In this document: piece after piece, positions 17,026 through 24,989 of the stretch
How the letters are laid out: each line of letters starts with the position of its first letter
Position numbering within the stretch: the stretch's first letter is position 1
NCBI GenBank assembly: GCA_023251835.1
Contig: JAHEXZ010000042.1
Location: 1 to 46,192 of the forward strand
Reading direction: 5' to 3'
Origin: Bacteroidota bacterium
Lineage (GTDB): Bacteria > Bacteroidota > Bacteroidia > 2-12-FULL-35-15
DNA length: 46,192 nt
The notes under the pieces: generated by a model
What the model saw: the letters and a program-made list of their open reading frames with translations, nothing else
The model's database searches: none
What the model was told of the DNA's origin: nothing
Program-made: the position numbers and the translations under genes

Positions 17026-17742
17026 ATGAAAGCACTTGGCCCTAACTGGATTATCGAAAATTTTATCGATTTTGAATATAAAAAGTATGAGTTGCTTGCT
17101 TATCTGCAAGGTGTAAGGCAAGACTTTAAGGATGAAAAGTTATACCCCGCATTAAGTGACTTAATTGCACATTACAATAATCTGATTACCATAAAAAACA
17201 ATAAACAACAGTTGAGCGAGTCATTCAAAAAAATACTCTCTAAGATTGATGTGGAAAAACTAAAACTTATTTATGAGTCAGGTGAAAAAGACAGCACAAT
17301 GATTAATGAGATAGAGAATATTATTAATTTTTCAATTCCGCAATTAGAAAATTATTTAAAAGAAGGAAAAGATATATACAATAATATTGAAGGAGATATG
17401 CAAATAGAGCCGATAGGCTTAACACCTTTAAATACGGATGAAGGGTATATGTTTATTTGTGATGGAAAGCAAAAAGATACGCACGTACATCAATACAAAA
17501 TCACCTTCTTTGAACATGCAAATGAAAATTTTCGGGGTATACATACCTCTTATATTAGCTCATTTGCTTATTCTTATATTAATACATACGAAAACATAAA
17601 ATTGCAGCTCATTAAAGATATTCCTCAGCTTCCAACACCTGCTGTATTTGCTATAAGCAGTGATAAACAGTACCCCCTTGATGAAAGTTTTATACCTATA
17701 GCAAAACGTACCTTAGTAAGGTATATCACTACCTTAACCTAA
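17026..17742 (+). CDS. Conserved-looking protein of unknown function between two PD40 paralogues
   Basis: The product is 238 residues with no signal peptide and no membrane segment, so it is likely cytoplasmic. The N-terminal two thirds is helical and charged (NWIIENFIDFEYKKYELLAY, then repeated Lys/Glu-rich helices that could form coiled coil). The C-terminal third is more beta-like (EGYMFICDGKQKDTHVHQYK, AVFAISSDKQYPLDESFIPI). No enzyme motif was found. It is 47 bases after the first TPR/PD40 gene on the same strand. I do not recognise it; a cytoplasmic partner of the envelope system is only a guess from position. Confidence 0.75.
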   Translation: MKALGPNWIIENFIDFEYKKYELLAYLQGVRQDFKDEKLYPALSDLIAHYNNLITIKNNKQQLSESFKKILSKIDVEKLKLIYESGEKDSTMINEIENIINFSIPQLENYLKEGKDIYNNIEGDMQIEPIGLTPLNTDEGYMFICDGKQKDTHVHQYKITFFEHANENFRGIHTSYISSFAYSYINTYENIKLQLIKDIPQLPTPAVFAISSDKQYPLDESFIPIAKRTLVRYITTLT

Positions 17743-17770
17743 CACATTAATTTCCTTACGCTTCATACAG

Positions 17771-17791
17771 ATGCTGAAACAAGTTCAGCAT
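17771..17791. repeat. Short palindromic repeat ATGCTGAA...TTCAGCAT, copy 2
   Basis: It matches 6813-6833 at 20 of 21 positions (spacer acaag instead of acacg). It sits upstream of the second PD40 gene's promoter, after the unknown gene at 17026. Confidence 0.65.
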
Positions 17792-17809
17792 AAAAGTTGT
17801 TTTTTCTGA

Positions 17810-17839
17810 TTTGACTTTAACAGGGAACTTGTATATTTG
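17810..17839 (+). promoter_or_regulatory. Promoter of the second TPR/PD40 gene
   Basis: TTTG (17810-17813) and TATATTTG (17832-17839) are 18 bases apart, close to the Bacteroidota optimum. The downstream gene starts at 17870. It shows that the second paralogue can be transcribed on its own. Confidence 0.7.
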
Positions 17840-17869
17840 TTACACATCAGAACAGGTATATTTTTATAG

Positions 17870-19507
17870 ATGTATAAACAGCATTTCATATTAACAGTAT
17901 TTCTCATCACGCTGGTGATTAATTATTCTATAGCACAGCCTGAAGAAAAACTTAGTGCTAAAGAGTATCTTGCTCGGGAGGATTATAACCATGCCATCGA
18001 GGAATTTCTTAAACAATACAAAACACAAAAAGATGATCCTGAACTTAATTTCAATATCGGTTTGTGCTACCTGAATGTAAATGATGACAAATCAAAAGCA
18101 TTGCCCTATCTTGAATATGTTTATAAGAAGGGAGAAAATAAAGATGACGAACTGCTATTTTATATGGCAAGGGCGTATACCCACGCATATCAGTTTGATG
18201 AGGCGATTAAATTTTTCAATGAATACCGGAAAAAAATCAATTCGAAAAGGTATCCGGAGATAGATCGTTATATTGAAAATTGCGAAACGGCAAAAACATT
18301 AATGAAAAATCCGGTAAATGTAACTTTTGAAAATCTTGGCAAAGAGATTAATTCCAAATTCCCTGATTATTATCCTTTTGTTACCGAAGACCAATCCACA
18401 CTTTATTATACTACCCGCAGAGAAGGGAAATCGCAAAAACTAAGGAGTTGGCAGGGATATTTTACTTCTGATATTTATTTTTCAAAAGTTGTAGCCGGTC
18501 AATGGACAAAGCCTAAAAGTATTGGACCTATGATTAATACAGCTGAAGATGAACAATGTGTTTATGTTTCTCCTAATGGCAGAAAAATGATTATTTACAT
18601 GGATAATGAAACTGCTACCGGGGATCTTTTTATTACTGAAATGCCGTTAAAAAGCAAAACTTTTCCTAAACCGGTACCTTTTGATGCTCCGGTCAATTCA
18701 ACAGAACTTGAGCTGGAAGGTTGTATTACTGAAGATGGTAGCATGTTAATTATTTCAAGCGATAGGTTGGAAGGTTTGGGGGGAGCTGATTTATATATGT
18801 TTAAAAAACTTCCTACAGGCAAATGGGGTGATGCAATTAATTTAGGACCGAATATAAATACTATTTACAGCGAATCGTTTCCTGTGTATGATGAAAAAAC
18901 TGCTACTTTGTATTTTGCTTCCGAAGGGCACGCTAACATGGGAGGTTCTGACATTTTTAAATCAAAATTTAATGAAGCAACACAAACCTTCGGCCCTGCT
19001 GTTAATATGGGATACCCGATAAATACACCTGAGGAAAACCTTGAGTTTACTTTAGCCGGTAACAGGCGCGATGGATATATATCTGCTGTTAGAAAAGAAG
19101 GCTTTGGTGATCTTGATATTTACAGAGTAATATTTAACGATGTGGAAGCTCAGATATCGGTGATTAAAGGAATTGTATCAACAAATGATACTGTAAAAAA
19201 AGATATTGATGCTGTTATATCTCTGCTGAATGCAAAAACAAATGAACAAATAGATTCAAAAAGTGTTATTCCTCAAAGTGGTAAATATATTTTTTCGGCC
19301 AGCCCGGGAAAATACATACTTAAAGTAGAAAGCCCTGGTTATGATGAGTATCGGGAAAATGTAAATGTATACGACAAATCAGATTTTGTTTTTGAAATAG
19401 AGAAAAATATAAAACTTCCACAATCTGGTACAACACCGGCAACGAAAGAACCTGTAAAAGGGAACACTGTAAAACCAACTAACACTCCTGTAAAGAAAAC
19501 CCCATAG
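17870..19507 (+). CDS. TPR/PD40 envelope protein, shorter paralogue
   Basis: The product is 545 residues, parallel to residues 1-545 of the protein at 14480: signal peptide (about 1-22, ending IAQ), TPR region (about 25-140; ELNFNIGLCYLNVNDDKSKA), PD40 propeller (about 155-420; DYYPFVTEDQSTLYYTTR, LIISSDRLEGLGGADLY, LYFASEGHANMGGSDIFKS) and one carboxypeptidase-regulatory-like domain (about 430-515; GKYILKVESPGYDEYREN). It ends in a short Thr/Pro/Lys-rich tail instead of an OmpA domain. The second regulatory-like domain and long basic tail of its neighbour are absent. It has its own promoter at 17810-17839. Likely an outer-membrane or periplasmic scaffold; exact role unknown. Confidence 0.85.
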   Translation: MYKQHFILTVFLITLVINYSIAQPEEKLSAKEYLAREDYNHAIEEFLKQYKTQKDDPELNFNIGLCYLNVNDDKSKALPYLEYVYKKGENKDDELLFYMARAYTHAYQFDEAIKFFNEYRKKINSKRYPEIDRYIENCETAKTLMKNPVNVTFENLGKEINSKFPDYYPFVTEDQSTLYYTTRREGKSQKLRSWQGYFTSDIYFSKVVAGQWTKPKSIGPMINTAEDEQCVYVSPNGRKMIIYMDNETATGDLFITEMPLKSKTFPKPVPFDAPVNSTELELEGCITEDGSMLIISSDRLEGLGGADLYMFKKLPTGKWGDAINLGPNINTIYSESFPVYDEKTATLYFASEGHANMGGSDIFKSKFNEATQTFGPAVNMGYPINTPEENLEFTLAGNRRDGYISAVRKEGFGDLDIYRVIFNDVEAQISVIKGIVSTNDTVKKDIDAVISLLNAKTNEQIDSKSVIPQSGKYIFSASPGKYILKVESPGYDEYRENVNVYDKSDFVFEIEKNIKLPQSGTTPATKEPVKGNTVKPTNTPVKKTP

Positions 19508-19558
19508 AATTAAAGGAAAAGCCGTAAATTTATTTTTCTAAAATTAAAGAATTAATTC

Positions 19559-21061
19559 GTGAACATTTATTCAAAAAAACAACGTTGGAAGTTGTGGTTA
19601 CTTGTAACTGCTGTTGTTATTATTGGTGCTTCACTTTGGTATACTAACATTCTTGTAAATAAAATTGCTCAGGAAGAACGAAGAAAAGTGAAGCTGTGGG
19701 CAGATGCTGTTCAGAAAAAAGTAAACTTAGTAAAATACACCAATGGGTTATTTAATAAAATAAGAACCGAAGAAAGAAAAAAAGTAGAGTTGTGGGCAGA
19801 AGCCACCAAACAGTTATCAAAAGAGTTAACTGATTATGGCTTTGTTTTAAAAGTAGTATCTGATAACACTACTGTTCCTGTAATACTTGCCAACGAAAAA
19901 GGAGTTCCTATTACATCACGTAATCTGGATCCTGCCAGGGAAAAAGATCCGGTCTATCTTAATGAACAAATGAAACTTATGGCTTCCATGCAGGAGCCGA
20001 TTGAAATCACCATCTATAAAGGGCAAAAAAACTACCTGTATTATCAGGATTCAAGACTTTTTTCGGAACTAAAAACAGTATTAGACGATTTGGTACGGTC
20101 ATTTATTTCTGAAGTAGCAGTAAATTCGGCTTCTGTACCGGTTATTTATACAGACTCAACCAAATTAAATGTAATTGCTTCAGGCAATATTGATTCCTTA
20201 AAGATAAAAGACACAACTTTTTTAAAAGAAAGTATCGCTGCTATGGCTGCTCAAAACCACCCTATTGAAGTGGAGTTTGGAGACGGCAGCAAGAGTTATA
20301 TTTTTTACAAAGAGTCTACATTGCTTACCCAGTTAAAATATTACCCTTATGTAATGTTCGGAATTATTGGGTTGTTTTTGTTTATTGCATATTTATTGTT
20401 TAGCACCGCACGTAAAGTAGAACAAAACCAGGTATGGGTGGGTATGGCAAAAGAAACTGCACATCAGTTAGGAACACCGCTTTCTTCATTGATTGCCTGG
20501 CTGGAGTATTTAAAAACAGATGGTTTGCCTGCCGAAACGGCTGCCGAAATTGAAAAAGATATTAAACGCTTAGAAACCATTACCGAAAGATTTTCAAAAA
20601 TAGGTTCTGTGCCGGTATTGGATAAAGTAAATGTTGTAAAAGTATTGAACGATGCTGTAAGTTATATGAAACTGCGTACATCCAAAAATGTTACATTTAC
20701 TACTGAACAAACAAGCGGACAGGAAATAACGGCAAAACTCAATGTGCCACTCTTTGAATGGGTAATAGAAAATCTGATTCGTAATGCTGTAGACGCGATG
20801 AATGGAACAGGAGCTATTAAAATTACTGTTTCAGATCAAACACAGTACGTATATATTGATATTGCTGATACGGGAAAGGGAATTCCTAAATCAAAATACA
20901 AGACTATTTTTGAACCCGGGTACACTACTAAAAAGAGAGGATGGGGTCTTGGCTTGTCTTTAACAAAACGTATCATTGAGAATTATCACTCCGGAAAGAT
21001 ATTTGTTAAAAGTTCAGAAGTTGATAAAGGAACTACGTTTAGAATTGTTTTAAATAAATAG
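19559..21061 (+). CDS. Membrane sensor histidine kinase with duplicated sensor segment
   Basis: The product is 500 residues from a GTG start; no in-frame ATG precedes the first conserved part. It has a membrane helix (about 11-30), an extracytoplasmic region, and a second helix (about 261-283). The kinase core holds the H-box AKETAHQLGTPLSSLIAWLE (about 298-317), N-box ENLIRNAVDAMNG, and G-boxes DTGKGIPKSKY and GWGLGLSLTKRI. The sensor region contains two related units: VPVILANEKGVPI...NEQMKLMASMQEPIEI...KNYLYYQDS and VPVIYTDSTKLNV...KESIAAMAAQNHPIEV...SYIFYKES. The juxtamembrane EERRKVKLWADA is also repeated as EERKKVELWAEA, so internal duplication is clear. There is no adjacent response regulator. 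It follows the PD40 genes by 51 bases, so it may sense the envelope state they govern. Confidence 0.9.
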   Translation: MNIYSKKQRWKLWLLVTAVVIIGASLWYTNILVNKIAQEERRKVKLWADAVQKKVNLVKYTNGLFNKIRTEERKKVELWAEATKQLSKELTDYGFVLKVVSDNTTVPVILANEKGVPITSRNLDPAREKDPVYLNEQMKLMASMQEPIEITIYKGQKNYLYYQDSRLFSELKTVLDDLVRSFISEVAVNSASVPVIYTDSTKLNVIASGNIDSLKIKDTTFLKESIAAMAAQNHPIEVEFGDGSKSYIFYKESTLLTQLKYYPYVMFGIIGLFLFIAYLLFSTARKVEQNQVWVGMAKETAHQLGTPLSSLIAWLEYLKTDGLPAETAAEIEKDIKRLETITERFSKIGSVPVLDKVNVVKVLNDAVSYMKLRTSKNVTFTTEQTSGQEITAKLNVPLFEWVIENLIRNAVDAMNGTGAIKITVSDQTQYVYIDIADTGKGIPKSKYKTIFEPGYTTKKRGWGLGLSLTKRIIENYHSGKIFVKSSEVDKGTTFRIVLNK

Positions 21062-21141
21062 ATTTGAGAAGTGAGATATGAGATTTGAGACAAAAATATT
21101 TCATCTCACATCTCACATCCCACATCTCACATCTCACATCT
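21062..21141. repeat. Short tandem repeat of ATCTCAC-type units
   Basis: Units of CATCTCACA-type sequence are repeated five times (21101-21141), preceded by inverted versions (TGAGAAGTGAGATATGAGAT). The arms can pair into a long imperfect hairpin. It ends 5 bases before the hemW start. The units are too short and spacers absent, so this is not a CRISPR array. Confidence 0.75.
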
Positions 21142-21146
21142 AAAAA

Positions 21147-22289
21147 TTGGCTGGCATTTATATCCATATTCCTTTTTGTAAACAGGCTTGTCACTACTGT
21201 GATTTTCATTTTTCAACTTCTTTAAAAAATAAAGATGATTTTTTAAAAGCATTGAAGAGAGAGATTGAATTGCAAAAAAATTATTTTTTAAAGACAAATG
21301 CGGAACAGGAGATAAGCACCGTTTACTTTGGTGGTGGCACACCATCTTTGCTTTCTCAAACTGAGGTAATGCACATTTTTGACACACTAAACAAGTATTT
21401 TATAATCCGGCCTGATGCAGAAATAACGTTAGAAGCAAATCCTGATGATTTAACTGTGAAAAAAACAAAAGAGCTAAAACAGACTCCGATCAATCGTTTT
21501 AGTATTGGTATTCAAAGCTTTTACGATGAGGATTTGAAATTAATGAATCGCGCCCATAGTTCACAGGAAGCCCTCACAGCAGTAAAAGCTTCGCAGGATA
21601 GTGGCTTTGAAAATATTACCATTGATCTCATTTATGGGATACCATCTTTAACCAATCAAAAATGGAAACACAATTTACATACAGCTTTTGGTCTTGAAAT
21701 AAAGCATATTTCAGCATATTGCCTGACGATAGAATCCAAAACAGCTTTAGCACATTTTGTAAAAGAAGGCAAAATCAAAAACATTGACGAACAACAATGT
21801 ATTGATCAGTTTGAAATAATGCTGGAAGAAATGCAGAAAAATAATTTTATTCAATATGAAATTTCTAATTTCTGTAAAAACAATTTTTTTTCCCTTCATA
21901 ATAGCAATTACTGGTTAAAACAGCCTTATCTTGGCTTAGGTCCGTCTGCACATTCATTTGATGGAGAAAGCAGACAATGGAATATTTCCAATAATGCGTT
22001 ATATATACAATCACTTGAAAAAGGGGAACTTAACTTTGAGAAAGAGGTGTTAACACAAACCCAACATTATAACGAATATATTTTAACTACTTTGCGCACT
22101 ATGTGGGGCACAGATTTGGAATATATAAAAAACAAATTCGGAAGTGATTATGAGTCTTATTGTTTAAATGAAGCTAAAAATTATATTGCAAACAAAGATA
22201 TTCGCAGCGAAGAAAATAAATTATTTTTAACGGATAAGGGGAAGCTGTTTGCAGACAAGATTGCGAGTAGCCTATTTAAAATAGTATAA
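21147..22289 (+). CDS. hemW: HemW-like radical SAM protein (heme chaperone)
   Basis: The product is 380 residues, normal for HemW. It starts with TTG at 21147, giving MAGIYIHIPFCKQACHYCDF; the family's conserved start and the C-x3-C-x2-C cluster (C11, C15, C18) leave no room for a later start, and no ATG is in the right place. Further motifs are YFGGGTPSLLS, LEANPDDLT, SIGIQSF and the C-terminal HemN-C region (YNEYILTTLRTMWG). Though related to coproporphyrinogen III oxidase HemN, proteins with this cysteine pattern bind heme and deliver it to respiratory enzymes. The start region directly abuts the tandem repeat at 21062-21141, which could affect translation. Confidence 0.92.
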   Translation: MAGIYIHIPFCKQACHYCDFHFSTSLKNKDDFLKALKREIELQKNYFLKTNAEQEISTVYFGGGTPSLLSQTEVMHIFDTLNKYFIIRPDAEITLEANPDDLTVKKTKELKQTPINRFSIGIQSFYDEDLKLMNRAHSSQEALTAVKASQDSGFENITIDLIYGIPSLTNQKWKHNLHTAFGLEIKHISAYCLTIESKTALAHFVKEGKIKNIDEQQCIDQFEIMLEEMQKNNFIQYEISNFCKNNFFSLHNSNYWLKQPYLGLGPSAHSFDGESRQWNISNNALYIQSLEKGELNFEKEVLTQTQHYNEYILTTLRTMWGTDLEYIKNKFGSDYESYCLNEAKNYIANKDIRSEENKLFLTDKGKLFADKIASSLFKIV

Positions 22290-22319
22290 TTTGTATTTAC
22301 TTCTGATGTATATAAATAG

Positions 22320-23078
22320 ATGATTTCAAAAATTACACACAAGGGAAAAGGTTATAATGTGGATTTAAGCAAACCGATTGATATATCTATTCCTTTAAGG
22401 CAGGGAGAAGAAAATGTAAACGCCTGGTATGCCTCACCCGTAAAAATAGAGCCGGTACGTATGGGCGAATGGGTTGGAGAGGTAAAGCAGGGCGGTTCTG
22501 TTAATTTTAGAAATATATTTTTTAATCCACATGGCAATGGTACGCATACGGAATGTGTGGGACATATTAGTAAAGAAGATTGCAGCATCAACAAATGTTT
22601 AAAAACATTTTTTTTTGTTGCCGAGTTAATCACTGTTTTACCTGAAGAAACACCGGATGGAGACCAAATCATTACCAAACAACACATTGAAAATTGCCTT
22701 GGAGAAAAACAGCCGGAAGCAATTGTTATACGTACTTTAGATAATAACATTTCAAAAATAAACAGACACTATTCCAATACTAACCCTCCCTATCTTCACC
22801 AAGAGGCAGCTGAGTTAATTGATGCATTGAGTATTGACCACATTTTGATTGATTTACCTTCTGTTGATAAGGAAGCAGATGGTGGTAAACTGGCTGCACA
22901 TCATACTTTTTGGCAATATCCACATAATACGAAGTTTAACCGCACCATTACAGAAATGATATATGTTCCAAATACTGTATATGATGGAACTTATTTACTG
23001 AATATACAAATAGCGAGTTTTGAAAACGATGCATCGCCAAGTAAACCGGTATTGTATCAGATGAATATGGCAGTATAA
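22320..23078 (+). CDS. Cyclase/kynurenine-formamidase-like metal hydrolase
   Basis: The product is 252 residues of the cyclase family (PF04199), which contains kynurenine formamidases and related amidohydrolases. The metal-binding motif is present as HGNGTHTECVGHI (residues about 64-76; family form H-x-G-T-H-x-D with Glu here). IDISIPLRQGEENVNAW precedes it, and LIDLPSVDKEADGGKLAAHHTFW holds the second set of conserved His and Asp. No tryptophan-catabolism genes lie nearby, so the substrate is unclear. It follows hemW by 30 bases on the same strand and may be cotranscribed. Confidence 0.83.
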   Translation: MISKITHKGKGYNVDLSKPIDISIPLRQGEENVNAWYASPVKIEPVRMGEWVGEVKQGGSVNFRNIFFNPHGNGTHTECVGHISKEDCSINKCLKTFFFVAELITVLPEETPDGDQIITKQHIENCLGEKQPEAIVIRTLDNNISKINRHYSNTNPPYLHQEAAELIDALSIDHILIDLPSVDKEADGGKLAAHHTFWQYPHNTKFNRTITEMIYVPNTVYDGTYLLNIQIASFENDASPSKPVLYQMNMAV

Positions 23079-23161
23079 GCAGGTTTAAATTCTATGTCAG
23101 CAGGTCTGAAAAGACAGATTTTAAAGTTATATTTGAACTTAAATTACAATCAGTTTTCGGT

Positions 23162-24013
23162 ATGGACAAATCCTGCCTGGTATGCAGCGCCACTAAATTC
23201 AAGCCAATCTATAATTCAACCTTGCTCCGGTGTGAGTCCTGTGGTTTTACAACAGCTAATATGGAAATTGATGTTGCAATTCTTCAGCAAACGTATACCG
23301 AAAATTATTTTAAAGGTGAAGAATATGTTGATTATTTAAGGGATAAAGATATCTTACAAACCAATTTTAAAAAACGCCTAAACTATATATTCAGGCGCTT
23401 GAATAAATTATCTTTTACAAATGCTTTGGAAATTGGTTGTGCCTATGGTTTTTTTGCTGAAACACTCACCAATGCCTTAGGTAATATCAGCTATGTTGGT
23501 TATGATATTGTTCCGGAGGCAATAGATTATGGCAAAAATGAGCTAAAGCAGAACGTGATTTGCGGTGATTATCTGGAAGCAAAAATAGAAAAAAAAGTTT
23601 CCGATGTTTTTATGTGGGATGTAATAGAACATCTGCCTGCTCCTGAAAAGTTTATTGAAAAGGTTGCCGGAGAATTACAGCAGGGCGGACGTATATACAT
23701 TACAACAGGCGATATTGAGCGCCTTGTTCCACGATTGCAAAAGGCGAAATGGAGAATGATTCACCCTCCTTCACATTTGCATTATTTTTCAAGACGTACA
23801 CTTTCCAAATTGCTGGAAAATAAAGGATTCGAAATAGTGGATGTGTCCTACCCTCCGGTTTACCGGAGTATACGACTGATTTATTATTCACTGTTCATGC
23901 TACGTAAAAAATATCCGGGATTTATAGAAAAGATATACAACCTTATTCCGGCTAAAATGAATATTGCAATAAATACATATGACATTATGTTTTTGATTGC
24001 AGAAAAAAAATGA
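23162..24013 (+). CDS. Zinc-ribbon SAM-dependent methyltransferase
   Basis: The product is 283 residues. An N-terminal zinc ribbon is given by C5, C8, C24 and C27 (CLVC, CESC). The SAM-binding motif I is ALEIGCAYGFFAETL (about 88-102), with motif II-like SYVGYDIVPEAIDYG and motif DVFMWDVIEHLPAPEKF. Methyltransferases of this type commonly modify sugars or lipid-linked glycans in surface polysaccharide pathways; the gene heads a cluster with a GT2 and two GT-C-like proteins, which fits. The next gene starts 19 bases after its stop if the ATG at 24033 is used. Confidence 0.88.
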   Translation: MDKSCLVCSATKFKPIYNSTLLRCESCGFTTANMEIDVAILQQTYTENYFKGEEYVDYLRDKDILQTNFKKRLNYIFRRLNKLSFTNALEIGCAYGFFAETLTNALGNISYVGYDIVPEAIDYGKNELKQNVICGDYLEAKIEKKVSDVFMWDVIEHLPAPEKFIEKVAGELQQGGRIYITTGDIERLVPRLQKAKWRMIHPPSHLHYFSRRTLSKLLENKGFEIVDVSYPPVYRSIRLIYYSLFMLRKKYPGFIEKIYNLIPAKMNIAINTYDIMFLIAEKK

Positions 24014-24032
24014 TAGTATCTTTGGTGTTTGT

Positions 24033-24989
24033 ATGAAACAGAAACCTGTATACATTAGTGTTATTATTCCGCTTTTAAATGAAGAAGGAAATATTCGTGT
24101 TTTGTATGATGCCTTGTTGCCTGTTGTTGAGGAAGTATCAGGTAGTTATGAAATTATATTTGTTGATGATGGAAGCAAAGATGCTTCATTTGATATAATT
24201 AACCAGCTGTCGTTACAAAATAGCAACGTGCTGGGTATCTCGCTTTCACGCAATTTTGGCCACCAGGTTGCACTTACAGCCGGTATGGAGCATGCCTCAG
24301 GCGAAATAGTAATAACAATGGATGCAGATATGCAACATCCGCCTGATGTTATATTAGATTTGTATAAAAAATTTAAAGAAGGGTTTGATATTGTAAACAC
24401 AATCCGAACCGAAACAGCAGATTCCGGAACTTTCAAAAAAATGACTTCCGGCTGGTTTTATAAAATAATCAATCGCCTCTCCGATATACACATTGAGCCT
24501 GCTGCTGCAGACTTCAGATTAATGAACCGCAAAACAGTGAATGCTTTTTTGCAGTTGAAAGAAAAAGATCGTTTCACGCGCGGATTGATAAGCTGGATGG
24601 GTTTTAAACAGGCGATGATATCGTATACCGCTCCTTCAAGATTTTCCGGAAAATCAAAATATTCTTTATTTAAAATGCTGCGTTTTGCTGCTGATGGCAT
24701 AACTTCTTTCTCGGCAAAGCCGTTGCGTATTTCCTTTTTTTCGGGCCTCATTGTTTCACTAATCGGTTTGTTTTATGCTATCTATGCGGTGATCGAATAT
24801 TTCAGTGGTAAAACAATTCCGGGCTGGACATCTATTTTGGTTTCTATACTTATTATTGGTGGCATACAACTCATCAGCATCGGAATTATAGGTGAATACC
24901 TTGCGAGGGTTTTTAATGAAGCCAAGAATAGGCCGCTGTATATGGTGAAGCAGTATACAACCAGTGAAGTTCTCCAGGAGCATGTATAG
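24033..24989 (+). CDS. GT2 glycosyltransferase with C-terminal membrane helices (DPM1/GtrB-like)
   Basis: The product is 318 residues. Start chosen at ATG 24033, which gives MKQKPVYISVIIPLLNEEGN, the standard GT-A opening. DXD-type residues are seen in EIIFVDDGSKDASF and VITMDADMQHPPDVI. The helices near residues 229-250 and 265-290 (FFSGLIVSLIGLFYAIYAVI, ILVSILIIGGIQLISIGIIG) and the C-terminal GEYLARVFNEAKNRPLY place it with polyprenyl-phosphate glycosyltransferases. It would load a sugar on undecaprenyl phosphate at the cytoplasmic face, feeding the two GT-C enzymes that follow. Its stop overlaps the next gene's start by 8 bases. Confidence 0.92.
   Translation: MKQKPVYISVIIPLLNEEGNIRVLYDALLPVVEEVSGSYEIIFVDDGSKDASFDIINQLSLQNSNVLGISLSRNFGHQVALTAGMEHASGEIVITMDADMQHPPDVILDLYKKFKEGFDIVNTIRTETADSGTFKKMTSGWFYKIINRLSDIHIEPAAADFRLMNRKTVNAFLQLKEKDRFTRGLISWMGFKQAMISYTAPSRFSGKSKYSLFKMLRFAADGITSFSAKPLRISFFSGLIVSLIGLFYAIYAVIEYFSGKTIPGWTSILVSILIIGGIQLISIGIIGEYLARVFNEAKNRPLYMVKQYTTSEVLQEHV

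Noticed and set aside
21101-21141. Tandem ATCTCAC-type repeat considered as a CRISPR array
   Set aside because: Units of about 9 bases have no spacers and no cas genes are near; it is a simple tandem repeat.
22352-22750. 132-codon minus-strand ORF inside the cyclase-like gene
   Set aside because: Shadow of the real plus-strand gene with conserved motifs.
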